In this document: one piece after another, positions 8,810-16,410 of the stretch | How positions within the stretch are numbered: position 1 is the stretch's first letter | Layout: each line of letters opens with the position of its first letter | Assembly: GCF_018638295.1 (NCBI RefSeq) | Contig: NZ_JABTTS010000027.1 | Location: 59,012-111,227 of the forward strand | Reading direction: 5' to 3' | Length of the DNA: 52,216 nucleotides | Source: Streptomyces sp. CHD11 | GTDB taxonomy: Bacteria > Actinomycetota > Actinomycetes > Streptomycetales > Streptomycetaceae | The notes under the pieces: generated by a model | What the model was told of the DNA's origin: nothing | The model's input: only the letters and a program-made list of their open reading frames with translations | The model's database searches: none | Program-made: the position numbers and the translations under genes

Positions 8810-8881
8810 CGTCGCCTCCTCGTCCGGTACGGGACGGAACCGTACGCCACGCCGTGGGGCGAAGATCACAGCCCGTCGACG

Positions 8882-8898
8882 GCATCACGGCGTGATGC
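8882..8898. promoter_or_regulatory. 17-bp perfect palindrome at the -35 position of the acyltransferase promoter
   Basis: GCATCACG-G-CGTGATGC, 8-bp arms with one central base. It ends 6 bp before the -10-like hexamer TACGGT (8905-8910), so it covers the -35 zone, where a bound repressor would block RNA polymerase. It also lies 73 bp upstream of the divergent carbonic-anhydrase start. Confidence 0.6.
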
Positions 8899-8904
8899 GC
8901 TCAG

Positions 8905-8910
8905 TACGGT
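8905..8910 (+). promoter_or_regulatory. -10 element for a leaderless acyltransferase mRNA
   Basis: TACGGT followed by exactly 6 nt and the GTG at 8917. This spacing would place the transcription start on or beside the start codon. No ribosome site precedes the GTG. Confidence 0.5.
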
Positions 8911-8916
8911 GAACGC

Positions 8917-9714
8917 GTGCCGAAGCGCAAGAACACGTTCTCGTCCTGGCCGCGCCGCCTCGCCCAGCGCGCGGTCCACGCGGGCTGGGCCTGGGCTCAG
9001 CGCACGGGCTCGGTCACCGCCGAGCACCCCGGCCGCTTCCGCTTCGCCGCCATGGGAACGGGCACCAGGCTCGCCTTCCCGCTCGGCACGGTGTTCGGCG
9101 AACCCTGGATCCGGATCGGCGCGCACTGCATCGTCGGCGAGCAGGTCACGCTCACCGCCGGCCTGATGCCCGGTCTCGACCTCGGTCCCGAGCCGATCCT
9201 GCGCATCGGCGACGGGGTCGTCCTGGGCCGCGGCAGCCATGTCATCGCCGACACGACCGTCACCATCGGCAGCGACTGCTACTTCGGACCGTACGTCTAC
9301 GTCACCTCCACCAACCATTCCTACGACGATCCCTACGAGCCCATCGGCAAGCAGTGGCCCCGGATGGAACCGGTGGAGATCGGCCCCGGATGCTGGATCG
9401 GCACCGGCGCGGTCATCCTGCCGGGCGCGCGGGTCGGACGGAACGTGGTGGTGGCCGCGGGCGCGGTGGTCAGGGGCACGGTGCCCGATCACGCCGTGGT
9501 CGCGGGGGCTCCGGCCCGGGTCGTACGCCGCTGGACCCCCGCCGACGGCTGGCAGCCGCCCCTGCGCACCCCGGCACCCGTGCCGATTCCGGAGGATGTC
9601 ACCCCGGAGCAGCTGCGGGCCCTGTCGCTGCTGGACGAGAAGAGCGTGGCCCGGCTCGCGGAACTGGACGCGGCCGGCCCGGCGCGGCTCGCCGAACTGG
9701 AACCCGGGAGCTGA
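8917..9714 (+). CDS. hexapeptide-repeat acyltransferase (LbetaH family)
   Basis: 265 aa. The central part (about 60-205) is a left-handed beta helix with a YVTSTNHSYDDPYEPIGKQW loop. Its NHSYDDP resembles the catalytic His loop of NodL/maltose acetyltransferase-type O-acetyltransferases, and the helix ends GAGAVVRGTVPDHAVVAGAPARVV-like (residues about 184-207), the usual close of this fold. The C-terminal 55 residues are a charged helical tail (EQLRALSLLDEKSVARLAELDAA). Acceptor unknown; sugar or cell-surface polysaccharide acetylation is typical. Leaderless-type promoter with a palindrome in the -35 region. Confidence 0.8.
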   Translation: MPKRKNTFSSWPRRLAQRAVHAGWAWAQRTGSVTAEHPGRFRFAAMGTGTRLAFPLGTVFGEPWIRIGAHCIVGEQVTLTAGLMPGLDLGPEPILRIGDGVVLGRGSHVIADTTVTIGSDCYFGPYVYVTSTNHSYDDPYEPIGKQWPRMEPVEIGPGCWIGTGAVILPGARVGRNVVVAAGAVVRGTVPDHAVVAGAPARVVRRWTPADGWQPPLRTPAPVPIPEDVTPEQLRALSLLDEKSVARLAELDAAGPARLAELEPGS

Positions 9715-9719
9715 GCAAT

Positions 9720-9758
9720 CCGCACGCCGCCGCCGGCCGCAGCCCCGGCCGCGTGCGG
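9720..9758. terminator. hairpin after the acyltransferase gene
   Basis: CCGCACG (9720-9726) pairs with CGTGCGG (9752-9758), with further GC pairing possible inside (GGCCG/CGGCC). It starts 5 nt after the stop codon. Likely intrinsic terminator without a T-tract. Confidence 0.5.
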
Positions 9759-9886
9759 CCGCCGCACCGGCGAGACCGGCCACGGCAGCCCCGATGCCCG
9801 CACGGAAGGCCGGTGGCCAGGGGGAAGAGTGCTGGGACGGTGGGCCCCGCAGTACAGTGCGGTGCACGATCGGGTGCGCCACACCG

Positions 9887-9915
9887 TGGTCGAGCAGGCT
9901 GAACCCCGGTATTCA
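9887..9915 (+). promoter_or_regulatory. weak promoter candidate for the XRE-cupin gene
   Basis: TGGTCG (9887-9892), a 17-bp spacer, then TATTCA (9910-9915). The -35 is poor; the -10 is acceptable. A start near 9922 would give a leader of about 19 nt containing the AGGGATGGG ribosome site. Confidence 0.3.
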
Positions 9916-9940
9916 CCACAGCGGACCGAAGGGATGGGAC

Positions 9941-10513
9941 GTGTCGGACCTCGACCTGCTGACCCAGTCGCTGGCGCGTAACGTCAGACGCTGGCGCGCC
10001 GAGCGCGGATTCACCCTCGACACGCTCGCGGCGCGGGCGGGAGTCAGCCGCGGCATGCTCATCCAGATCGAACAGGCCCGCACCAATCCGAGCATCGGGA
10101 CCGTCGTCAAGATCGGCGACGCGCTCGGCGTCAGTGTCCCCACCCTGCTCGACTACGAACAGGGCCCCAGGGTCCGCATCGTCCCCGCGGACCAGGCCGT
10201 GCGGCTGTGGCACACCGAGGACGGCAGCTTCAGCCGGCTGCTCGCCGGCACGGAGGCCCCGGGACCGCTGGAGATGTGGGACTGGCGGCTGATGCCGGGC
10301 GAGAGCAGCGACTCCGACCCGCACCCCGCCGGCACGGTCGAACTCCTCCATGTCACGGCGGGCGAGCTGACGCTCACCGTCGACGGGGCCGAGCACCGTG
10401 TCCCGGCCGGTGCCAGCGCCTCCTTCGAGGCCAACACGCCCCACACGTACGGCAATCGGGGCAAGGCGCCGATGGAGATGATCATGGCTGTCTCGGTTCC
10501 GCCCGTCCGCTGA
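9941..10513 (+). CDS. XRE-family regulator with C-terminal cupin domain
   Basis: 190 aa. The N-terminal helix-turn-helix is plain: FTLDTLAARAGVSRGMLIQIEQARTNPSIGTVVKIGDALGVSV (about 24-66). A small cupin barrel follows (about 105-185: HPAGTVELLHVTAGELTLTVDG ... GASASFEANTPHTYGN), likely a ligand-sensing domain. GTG 9941 is chosen because AGGGATGGG precedes it and the protein fits the family length. The next gene, 43 bp downstream on the same strand, encodes a YbaK/EbsC deacylase, so the regulator may control that gene or itself. The ligand cannot be read from sequence. Confidence 0.88.
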   Translation: MSDLDLLTQSLARNVRRWRAERGFTLDTLAARAGVSRGMLIQIEQARTNPSIGTVVKIGDALGVSVPTLLDYEQGPRVRIVPADQAVRLWHTEDGSFSRLLAGTEAPGPLEMWDWRLMPGESSDSDPHPAGTVELLHVTAGELTLTVDGAEHRVPAGASASFEANTPHTYGNRGKAPMEMIMAVSVPPVR

Positions 10514-10543
10514 GACGGCCTCGAGCGGCCGTGGGACGGCTGT

Positions 10544-10549
10544 TACGGT
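10544..10549 (+). promoter_or_regulatory. -10 element for a leaderless YbaK-like mRNA
   Basis: TACGGT then exactly 6 nt and the ATG at 10556; no ribosome site is present. Confidence 0.45.
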
Positions 10550-10555
10550 GCGACC

Positions 10556-11122
10556 ATGCGCGCACCCATCGGCGACTTCGACCACGCCACCCCCGCCACC
10601 GACTGCCTGGACGAGCTCACCGCCCCGGTCGCCGCGGCGGTCCGCGCCTGGAGCGGCGGGGTACCCGCCGAGCGGATCCTCTACGTCGACACCGACCCGC
10701 GCTGGGCCGACACCGCCGTCTTCGTCGAGCACTACGGCCGGGACCTGCTGGAAAGCTCGGCGAACTGTGTGGTGGTGGCGGGCCGGCGCGGCGCCGGGAC
10801 CACCCTCGCCGCGTGTGTCGTGCTGTCCACCACCCGGCTCGACGTCAACGGCGCGGTACGCCGTCACCTGGGCGCCCGCAAGGCGTCCTTCGCCCCGATG
10901 GACACGGCCACGGGGGAGACCGGCATGGAGTACGGCGGCATCACCCCCGTCGGACTCCCGGCCGACTGGCCGCTGCTGGTCGACGCGGCCGTCGTGGATC
11001 TGCCGTACGTGCTGGTCGGCAGCGGGCGGCGGCGCGGCAAGCTGCTGGTGCCGGGCAAGGCGTTCGCGGACCTTCCGGGAGCGGTCGTACGGGAAGGGCT
11101 CGGCGCGGCGCCCGGGGCCTGA
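10556..11122 (+). CDS. YbaK/EbsC-family aminoacyl-tRNA deacylase-like protein
   Basis: 188 aa. Family hallmarks are SANCVVVAGRRGAGTTLAACVVLSTTRLD, the invariant-type Lys in LGARKASFAPMDTATGETGMEYGGITPVGLP (the Cys-tRNA(Pro) deacylase/ProX loop), and VGSGRRRGKLLVPGKAF near the end. Such proteins hydrolyse mischarged tRNAs in trans; substrate specificity cannot be assigned here. Leaderless-type start. It lies just after the XRE-cupin regulator gene. Confidence 0.85.
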   Translation: MRAPIGDFDHATPATDCLDELTAPVAAAVRAWSGGVPAERILYVDTDPRWADTAVFVEHYGRDLLESSANCVVVAGRRGAGTTLAACVVLSTTRLDVNGAVRRHLGARKASFAPMDTATGETGMEYGGITPVGLPADWPLLVDAAVVDLPYVLVGSGRRRGKLLVPGKAFADLPGAVVREGLGAAPGA

Positions 11123-11125
11123 GGG

Positions 11126-11269
11126 TCAGCCCACCGTGTGGTGGACCAGCGGCAGCTGCGGGTCCGCCGCTCCCGGTACCGGTTCCGGGCCGGCGTGGAC
11201 CAGGGACGCCGTCAGCCCGTGGTGACGCCCGGCGGGAGATCCGGGCCGCGATCCGACCGCGGATTCGCC
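11126..11269 (-). other. coding-like stretch without start codon after the PobA-like stop
   Basis: Directly after the hydroxylase stop codon, in the same frame, 47 sense codons run to a TGA at 11126-11128 with strong third-position GC. The end reads HHGLTASLVHAGPEPVPGA and then DPQLPLVHHTVG, which looks like a real protein C-terminus. No ATG, GTG or TTG opens it in a useful place. It may be the stump of a lost gene or a former C-terminal extension; it could also be chance. Confidence 0.3.
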
Positions 11270-12493
11270 TCAGTAGCGCGCGGCCGTGCCCAGGTACTGC
11301 TCCGCGAAGGAAGCGGCGGCACTGGGGGAGGTGAACAGGCGGCGCAGCCGGGCGAGGGTGGTGCCCGCGCGGAACGGATCGCCCGCCGCGCCGCCGTGGT
11401 ACAGCTCGGAGAGCCACTGGGAGAACTCCTGGTAGTCCCACACGCGCCGCAGACACTCGGCCGAGTACCCGGCGAGCGCCGTGCCGTCACCTTCGGTGAG
11501 GCGGGCGACCAGGGAGTCGCCGAGCAGGAACGCGTCGTGCAGGGCGAGGTTGAGGCCCTTGGCGGCGATCGGCGCCACCAGGTGTGCCGCGTCCCCGGCC
11601 AGGAACAGCCGTCCGAACGCCATCGGTTCGGTCACGTAGTCGTGCATGTCCAGCACACGCTTCTCGATCAGCCGCCCCTCGGCCGGCGGGGCCGCCCCCG
11701 CCGCGCCGAGCCGGCGCCGCAGCGCCGCCCAGACACGCTCGTTCGGCCAGTTCTCCGGGTCGTCGCCGGGCGGACACTGGAGGTAGTAGCGGGTCACCTC
11801 GGGGCTGCGGGGCATCTGACCGGCGAAGCCGTCCGGATGGCAGCCGAACAGCACACAGTCGGCGGACGGCGGCGCCTCGGCGAGCAGGGCCAGCCAGCCG
11901 ATGCCGTAGTCGTGCCGCGCGACGCGGGCCCGTCCGGGCACCAGGGACGCCCTGGTCACCCCGCGGGCCCCGTCGCACCCGGCGATGAACTCACAGGCCA
12001 CGACCTCCCGCCGCCCGCTCGCGGGGCACACGTACGACACCGACGGACGGTCGCCGTCCGGATCGTGCAGCCGGACGTCCCGTACGCCGAACCGTATGTG
12101 TCCTCCCCGCACGTCCGCGTACTCGCGCACCAGGTCCGTCACCAGCAACGGCTGCGGATAGACCCAGTGGTGGCTGCCGCTCAGCTCCCGGTACGCGAAC
12201 CGGTGGCGCTCCCCGCCGAAACGGAACTCGCACGCCGTGTGCAGTTCGGCCCGCTCCAGCAGGTTCGCCGCGAGCCCCCGCCGCTGCAGACCGCGTACCG
12301 CCCACTCCTCGATCACCCCGGCCCGGGGCCGCCGTTCGATGAACTCCCGGGTCTCCGTCTCCAGGACCAGACAGTCCAGACCGGCCGCCCGGAGGATCGC
12401 CGCGACGGTGAGCCCGGCGGGACCGGCGCCCACGATCACGACCGGTAAGCGCCGCGGGGCGGGGGATTCGGCTTCCTGAGGGCTCGGGTCCAT
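11270..12493 (-). CDS. PobA-like FAD-dependent aromatic hydroxylase with altered substrate pocket
   Basis: 407 aa, about the length of p-hydroxybenzoate hydroxylase (PHBH). The FAD motif GAGPAG is at 22-27, the NADPH/FAD motif GCDGARGVTR at 172-181, and GDAAHLVAP with AAKGLNLALHD closes the flavin site. By hand alignment to Pseudomonas PHBH, Arg214, Tyr222 and Tyr385 have counterparts (Arg229, Tyr237, Tyr400), but Tyr201 is replaced by Phe216 and Ser212 by Met227. Those two normally contact or deprotonate the substrate, so the aromatic substrate may differ; I withhold the pobA symbol. A -10-like CATAAT lies 6 nt before the ATG inside a 13-bp palindrome. Confidence 0.82.
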   Translation of the reverse strand: MDPSPQEAESPAPRRLPVVIVGAGPAGLTVAAILRAAGLDCLVLETETREFIERRPRAGVIEEWAVRGLQRRGLAANLLERAELHTACEFRFGGERHRFAYRELSGSHHWVYPQPLLVTDLVREYADVRGGHIRFGVRDVRLHDPDGDRPSVSYVCPASGRREVVACEFIAGCDGARGVTRASLVPGRARVARHDYGIGWLALLAEAPPSADCVLFGCHPDGFAGQMPRSPEVTRYYLQCPPGDDPENWPNERVWAALRRRLGAAGAAPPAEGRLIEKRVLDMHDYVTEPMAFGRLFLAGDAAHLVAPIAAKGLNLALHDAFLLGDSLVARLTEGDGTALAGYSAECLRRVWDYQEFSQWLSELYHGGAAGDPFRAGTTLARLRRLFTSPSAAASFAEQYLGTAARY

Positions 12494-12495
12494 CG

Positions 12496-12508
12496 CGCCA
12501 TTATGGCG
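12496..12508. promoter_or_regulatory. palindrome over the -10 of the PobA-like gene
   Basis: CGCCAT-T-ATGGCG, 6-bp arms around one base. On the minus strand it contains CATAAT (12505-12500) followed by 6 nt and the ATG at 12493. A bound regulator would cover the -10 and start site; no regulator gene is adjacent. Confidence 0.5.
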
Positions 12509-12531
12509 GCGCGGCGCCCCCGGAACAGGCC

Positions 12532-12939
12532 TTATCCGAGCCGGGGTATCTCGATCGCCGGGCAGCGGTCCATCACCATCTCCAGGCCCGCCGCGCGGGT
12601 CCGCTCACAGGCCGCCTCGTCGATGACGCCGAGCTGGAACCACACCGCCCCGGCGCCCTTGGCCACGGCCTCGTCCGCGACCGCTCCGGCCAGGTCGCTG
12701 TTGACGAACACGTCCACCACGTCCACCGGGAAGGGGATGTCCGCGAGCGAGGCGTAGCCCTGCTCGCCATGCACGGTCTCCGCCTTCGGATGCACCGGCA
12801 CCACGCGCTTGCCGAACCGCTGGAGCACCTGGGCGACGCCGTACGCCGCGCGCTGCCGGTTCGGCGACAGGCCCACCACGGCCCAGGTGTCACCGAGTCC
12901 GGTGAGGATCTTGCGTACCGTCGCCTCGTCGCCGTGCAC
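12532..12939 (-). CDS. CoA-binding domain protein (YccU family)
   Basis: 135 aa. A single Rossmann CoA-binding domain: TWAVVGLSPNRQRAAYGVAQVLQRFGKRVVPVHP, then VDVVDVFVNSDLAGAVADEAVAKGAGAVWFQLGV and the closing VMDRCPAIEIPRLG typical of this family. The domain resembles the CoA-binding part of succinyl-CoA synthetase but has no catalytic partner domain; function unknown. The GTG at 12939 follows GGGAGG at 7-nt spacing. It is 38 bp upstream of the PobA-like gene on the same strand; the two may or may not be cotranscribed. Confidence 0.85.
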   Translation of the reverse strand: MHGDEATVRKILTGLGDTWAVVGLSPNRQRAAYGVAQVLQRFGKRVVPVHPKAETVHGEQGYASLADIPFPVDVVDVFVNSDLAGAVADEAVAKGAGAVWFQLGVIDEAACERTRAAGLEMVMDRCPAIEIPRLG

Positions 12940-13163
12940 CGTCGGCCTCCCGGGAGTCGTGACTCGTGACGCGTGTCCCCGCGTCTTGAGCCGTGAAAAA
13001 CGCTGTCACGCCCACAACGACGCGGCACCCGCGGTGATTCCCGTCGCCGTCCGTCTCCGCGGGGGCGGTGGAATGTACCGGCCGCGGGACCGCCCGGCGC
13101 CGGGTTTCCGGTACGGCACCCCGAAAACCGCCCCAGATACCTGCGTACGCCCACTCACGCGCC

Positions 13164-13169
13164 TACGCT
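13164..13169 (+). promoter_or_regulatory. -10 element for a leaderless CysRS-like mRNA
   Basis: TACGCT then exactly 6 nt and the GTG at 13176. It supports the GTG over longer in-frame starts upstream. Confidence 0.5.
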
Positions 13170-13175
13170 CACCTC

Positions 13176-13907
13176 GTGCTGCGCATCACCGACGCCCGAA
13201 CCGGCCAGCCCGTCGACGCCGCCCCCGCCCGGCGGGGCCTGACCCGTGTCGAGGCACACACCGGAGGGCTCGACCCGACGAACCTGCGTGTCCTGCTCGT
13301 CGCCGATCTGCTCGTCCGCGCCCTGGAGCTGGGCGGCACGCCGGTGTGGGCACTGCTCAGGGGCCAGCGGCAGCAGGCGGAGCTCCGCGCGGCCGGCGCG
13401 GCCCTCGGCGTCCGTCCCTTCGAGGACGGCCGGGACTCCGGCCCCGGTCTCGGCGAGGCGCAGGTGCTGCATGTGGTGGCCGAGGGCGGTGAGATCCCCG
13501 ACGGGGTGCGCGTCCGCGTGGCGCCCGTGCGCCAGGAAGCGGAAGCACCCGACCCGCCGGGCGGCACCGACCCCGCCGTCCTGCGCCTCACTCTGCTCGG
13601 GCGTCCCAGGAACGAGACCGTGGCCGTCGGTCCGACCGCCCTGGACGAGGCCGCTGACACTCTCGGCCGCTGGCGCCGAGCGGTGGCGGCCTGGGCACAC
13701 CGGCCCTCGCGGCCCGTCCCCGACCGGGTGCGCGCGGACCTGCGCACCGCGTGGGAGGACGATCTGGACACGGCCCGGGTGCTGAGCGTCCTCCACGCGG
13801 TGGAGAAGGACCCGGACCTGGCGGACGGCGCCCGCTTCGAGACCTACGCCTACGCCGACCGTCTGCTCGGCTTGCACCTCACCCGCGATCTGGGATCCCC
13901 GGCATGA
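13176..13907 (+). CDS. degenerate cysteinyl-tRNA synthetase-like protein
   Basis: 243 aa. The opening LRITDARTGQPVD and the following LLVADLLVRALELGGTPVWA echo the first strands of the CysRS catalytic fold. The HIGH signature position reads DPTNLRV, no KMSKS loop is seen, and the protein is about half the usual length. It is thus unlikely to charge tRNA. The CysRS fold is also used by the mycothiol ligase MshC, but its motifs are absent too. The ATG of the phosphatase gene overlaps its stop codon (ATGA), so the two are translationally coupled. Role unknown; a fold relationship is my inference from short matches. Confidence 0.55.
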   Translation: MLRITDARTGQPVDAAPARRGLTRVEAHTGGLDPTNLRVLLVADLLVRALELGGTPVWALLRGQRQQAELRAAGAALGVRPFEDGRDSGPGLGEAQVLHVVAEGGEIPDGVRVRVAPVRQEAEAPDPPGGTDPAVLRLTLLGRPRNETVAVGPTALDEAADTLGRWRRAVAAWAHRPSRPVPDRVRADLRTAWEDDLDTARVLSVLHAVEKDPDLADGARFETYAYADRLLGLHLTRDLGSPA

Positions 13908-14479
13908 CCGAACGCGCCGGCGCGGGACCGCCGCGCCGGCTGGTCGTCCTGCGTCACGCCAAGTCGGCCCGCCCGCAGGGCGTCACCGACCACGAACGCC
14001 CCCTCGCCGCACGCGGCCGCGGGGACGCGGCCGCCGCCGGACGCGCGCTCGCCGCATCGGACCGCCTGCCCGGACTCGCGCTGTGCTCCACCGCCGTGCG
14101 CGCCCGCCGGACCTGGGAACGGGCCGCAGCGCAGTGGGGCACACCGCCGCCGGTCCACCACGATCCGCGGCTGTACCACGGGGACGTCCCCGCACTGCTG
14201 GCCGTGATCCACGAGGTACCGGCCGAGGTCGGGACGCTGCTGCTCGTCGGCCACAACCCGGGACTGGAGAACCTCGTCCTGACCCTGGCCGGCGACGGCC
14301 TGGACGACACGCTGGAGCGTGTCCGCGGGAAGTTCCCCACCTCAGCGATCGCCGTACTGTCCTGGCGCGGCCCCGCCTGGCGGGACCTCGCCCCCCGTAC
14401 CGCCCTGCTGACCTCGCTCACCGTTCCCCGGGGCGGGAAGCGACAGCCCCGTCGGCCCCGCCCGCGCGTCGGCGCATAG
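13904..14479 (+). CDS. SixA-type histidine phosphatase
   Basis: 191 aa. The histidine phosphatase motif LVVLRHAKS is at 13-21 with the nucleophile His18. The rest of the pocket includes CSTAVRARRTWE and LLLVGHNPGLENLVLTLAG. SixA removes phosphate from phosphohistidine on Hpt domains or NPr in E. coli; partners in actinobacteria are unclear. The C-terminal 20 residues are Arg-rich. It overlaps the CysRS-like gene by 4 bp. Confidence 0.85.
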   Translation: MTERAGAGPPRRLVVLRHAKSARPQGVTDHERPLAARGRGDAAAAGRALAASDRLPGLALCSTAVRARRTWERAAAQWGTPPPVHHDPRLYHGDVPALLAVIHEVPAEVGTLLLVGHNPGLENLVLTLAGDGLDDTLERVRGKFPTSAIAVLSWRGPAWRDLAPRTALLTSLTVPRGGKRQPRRPRPRVGA

Positions 14480-14482
14480 GCT
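14477..14482 (+). promoter_or_regulatory. -10 element for a leaderless YigZ mRNA
   Basis: TAGGCT then exactly 6 nt and the ATG at 14489. It overlaps the last codons of the phosphatase gene, giving YigZ its own promoter. Confidence 0.45.
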
Positions 14483-14488
14483 GGCCGG

Positions 14489-15115
14489 ATGCAGGACGAG
14501 TACCGCACCGTCGCCCGCGCGGGGGTGCACGAGACCGAGGTCAACCGCTCCCGGTTCCTGTGCGCCCTCGCCCCGGCGGCCACCGAGCGGGAAGCACAGG
14601 ACTTCATCGCCGCCGTCCGCAGGGACCACGCGGACGCCACCCACAACTGCTTCGCCTACGTCATCGGCGCGGACGCCTCCACCCAGCGGGCCGGCGACGA
14701 CGGGGAGCCCGGCGGTACCGCCGGCGTCCCCATGCTCCAGATGCTGCTCCGCCGGGACATGCGGTACGTGGTCGCCGTCGTCACCCGTTACTACGGTGGC
14801 GTCAAGCTCGGCGCGGGCGGTCTCATCCGCGCGTACGGCGGAGCCGTCGGAGAGGCTCTCGACACCCTCGGCACGATCACCCGGCGCCGCTTCCGGCTGG
14901 CCACGGTGACCGTCGACCACCAGCGGGCGGGCAAGGTCCAGAACGACCTGCGTGCCACCGGACGCGAGGTGCGCGACGTGCACTACGGCGAGGAGGTCAC
15001 GATCGGGATCGGTCTCCCGGACGCCGACGTGCCCGCCTTCCGCGCCTGGCTCGCCGACGCGACCGCGGGGACGGCCGGGTTCGAGCTGGGAGGGGAGGCC
15101 TACGGTGACGCGTGA
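14489..15115 (+). CDS. YigZ/IMPACT family protein
   Basis: 208 aa. The IMPACT N-terminal domain is clear: EVNRSRFLCALAPAATEREAQDFIAAVRRDHADATHNCFAYVIG, then DDGEPGGTAGVPMLQMLLRRDMRYVVAVVTRYYGGVKLGAGGLIRAYGG. The C-terminal about 70 residues form the DUF1949/EF-G-like domain. Eukaryotic IMPACT binds GCN1 and tunes the GCN2 stress kinase; the bacterial role is unknown. It is 128 bp upstream of sbcD. Confidence 0.92.
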   Translation: MQDEYRTVARAGVHETEVNRSRFLCALAPAATEREAQDFIAAVRRDHADATHNCFAYVIGADASTQRAGDDGEPGGTAGVPMLQMLLRRDMRYVVAVVTRYYGGVKLGAGGLIRAYGGAVGEALDTLGTITRRRFRLATVTVDHQRAGKVQNDLRATGREVRDVHYGEEVTIGIGLPDADVPAFRAWLADATAGTAGFELGGEAYGDA

Positions 15116-15243
15116 CCGCACCGCGACAGGATGCCCATATGTTCCTTTCGTCGTGCAATCTGCGTGTTCGGTGCGGGTCATGACGGGGTGATACGGGAGT
15201 AACCGCCCGTGCTGTCGGACCCGGCGGATACGCTGCGGGAATC

Positions 15244-16410
15244 ATGAGACTGCTGCACACGTCCGACTGGCACCTCGGCCGGTCCTTCCACCGGGTCGGC
15301 ATGCTCGGTGCCCAGGCCGAGTTCATCCGCCACCTCGTCACCACCGTGCGTGAGCGCGACGTGGACGCGGTGGTCGTGTCGGGGGACGTGTACGACCGCG
15401 CGGTGCCGCCGCTCGCCGCGGTCGAACTGTTCGACGACGCCCTGCACCGTCTCGCCGGTCTCGGTGTGCCGACGGTGATGATCTCCGGGAACCACGACTC
15501 GGCCCGCCGTCTCGGCGTCGGTGCCGGACTCATGGGCCGGGCCGGCATCCATCTGCGGACCGAACCGTCCGCGTGCGGCACTCCGGTGCTGCTGTCCGAC
15601 GCCCACGGGGACATCGCCTTCTACGGACTTCCCTACCTCGAACCCGCCCTGGTACGCGATGAGTTCGCGGTGGAGCGGGCCGGGCACGAGGCCGTGCTCG
15701 CCGCCGCCATGGACCGCGTCCGCGCCGACCTGGCCGGCCGTGCCCCCGGCACCCGCTCCGTCGTCCTCGCCCACGCCTTCGTCACCGGCGGCGAACCCAG
15801 CGACAGCGAGCGGGACATCACCGTCGGCGGAGTGGCCTCCGTACCCGCCGGAGTGTTCGACGGAGTGGACTACGTGGCGCTCGGCCACCTGCACGGCTGC
15901 CAGACCCTGACCGACCGCGTGCGCTACTCCGGTTCCCCGCTGCCGTACTCCTTCTCCGAGACCGCCCACCGCAAAACCATGTGGCTGGTCGACCTGGCCG
16001 CCGACGGAACCGTCACCGCCGAGCGCGTCGACTGCCCCGTGCCCCGCGCGCTGGCCCGGATCCGCGGCACCCTGGAGGACCTGCTCGCCGACCCCGCGCT
16101 GGCCCGGCACCAGGAGGCGTGGATCGAGGCCACGCTCACCGACCCGGTCCGCCCCGCCGACCCGATGGCCCGGCTCACCGAGCGCTTCCCGCACACCCTC
16201 AGCCTCGTCTTCGACCCGGCCCGCGCCGCCGGCGACCCCGGCATCTCCTACGCCCGCCGCCTCGCCGGCCGCGACGACCAGCAGATCGCCGAGGACTTCG
16301 TCACCCACGTCCGCGGCGGCGCCGGACCCGACGCGCACGAACGGACCGTCCTGCGGGACGCCTTCGACGCGGTCCGCGCGGACGAGACGGTACGGGAGGT
16401 GGCGCGATGA
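15244..16410 (+). CDS. sbcD: exonuclease subunit SbcD (Mre11-like)
   Basis: 388 aa. The metallophosphoesterase motifs occur in order: TSDWHLG (Asp8, His10), VVSGDVYDRA, ISGNHDSARRLG, LAHAFVTGG and LGHLHG. SbcD is the nuclease half of the SbcCD complex that processes hairpins and protein-blocked DNA ends. The -10-like TACGCT (15229-15234) lies 9 nt before the ATG, giving a leader of only about 3 nt, and there is no ribosome site. The stop codon overlaps the sbcC start (ATGA). Confidence 0.95.
   Translation: MRLLHTSDWHLGRSFHRVGMLGAQAEFIRHLVTTVRERDVDAVVVSGDVYDRAVPPLAAVELFDDALHRLAGLGVPTVMISGNHDSARRLGVGAGLMGRAGIHLRTEPSACGTPVLLSDAHGDIAFYGLPYLEPALVRDEFAVERAGHEAVLAAAMDRVRADLAGRAPGTRSVVLAHAFVTGGEPSDSERDITVGGVASVPAGVFDGVDYVALGHLHGCQTLTDRVRYSGSPLPYSFSETAHRKTMWLVDLAADGTVTAERVDCPVPRALARIRGTLEDLLADPALARHQEAWIEATLTDPVRPADPMARLTERFPHTLSLVFDPARAAGDPGISYARRLAGRDDQQIAEDFVTHVRGGAGPDAHERTVLRDAFDAVRADETVREVAR

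Noticed and set aside
15121..15243. LexA or RecA-NDp type damage promoter before sbcDC
   Set aside because: CCATATGTTCC only vaguely resembles a LexA box and the arms do not match; no damage-type promoter could be read.
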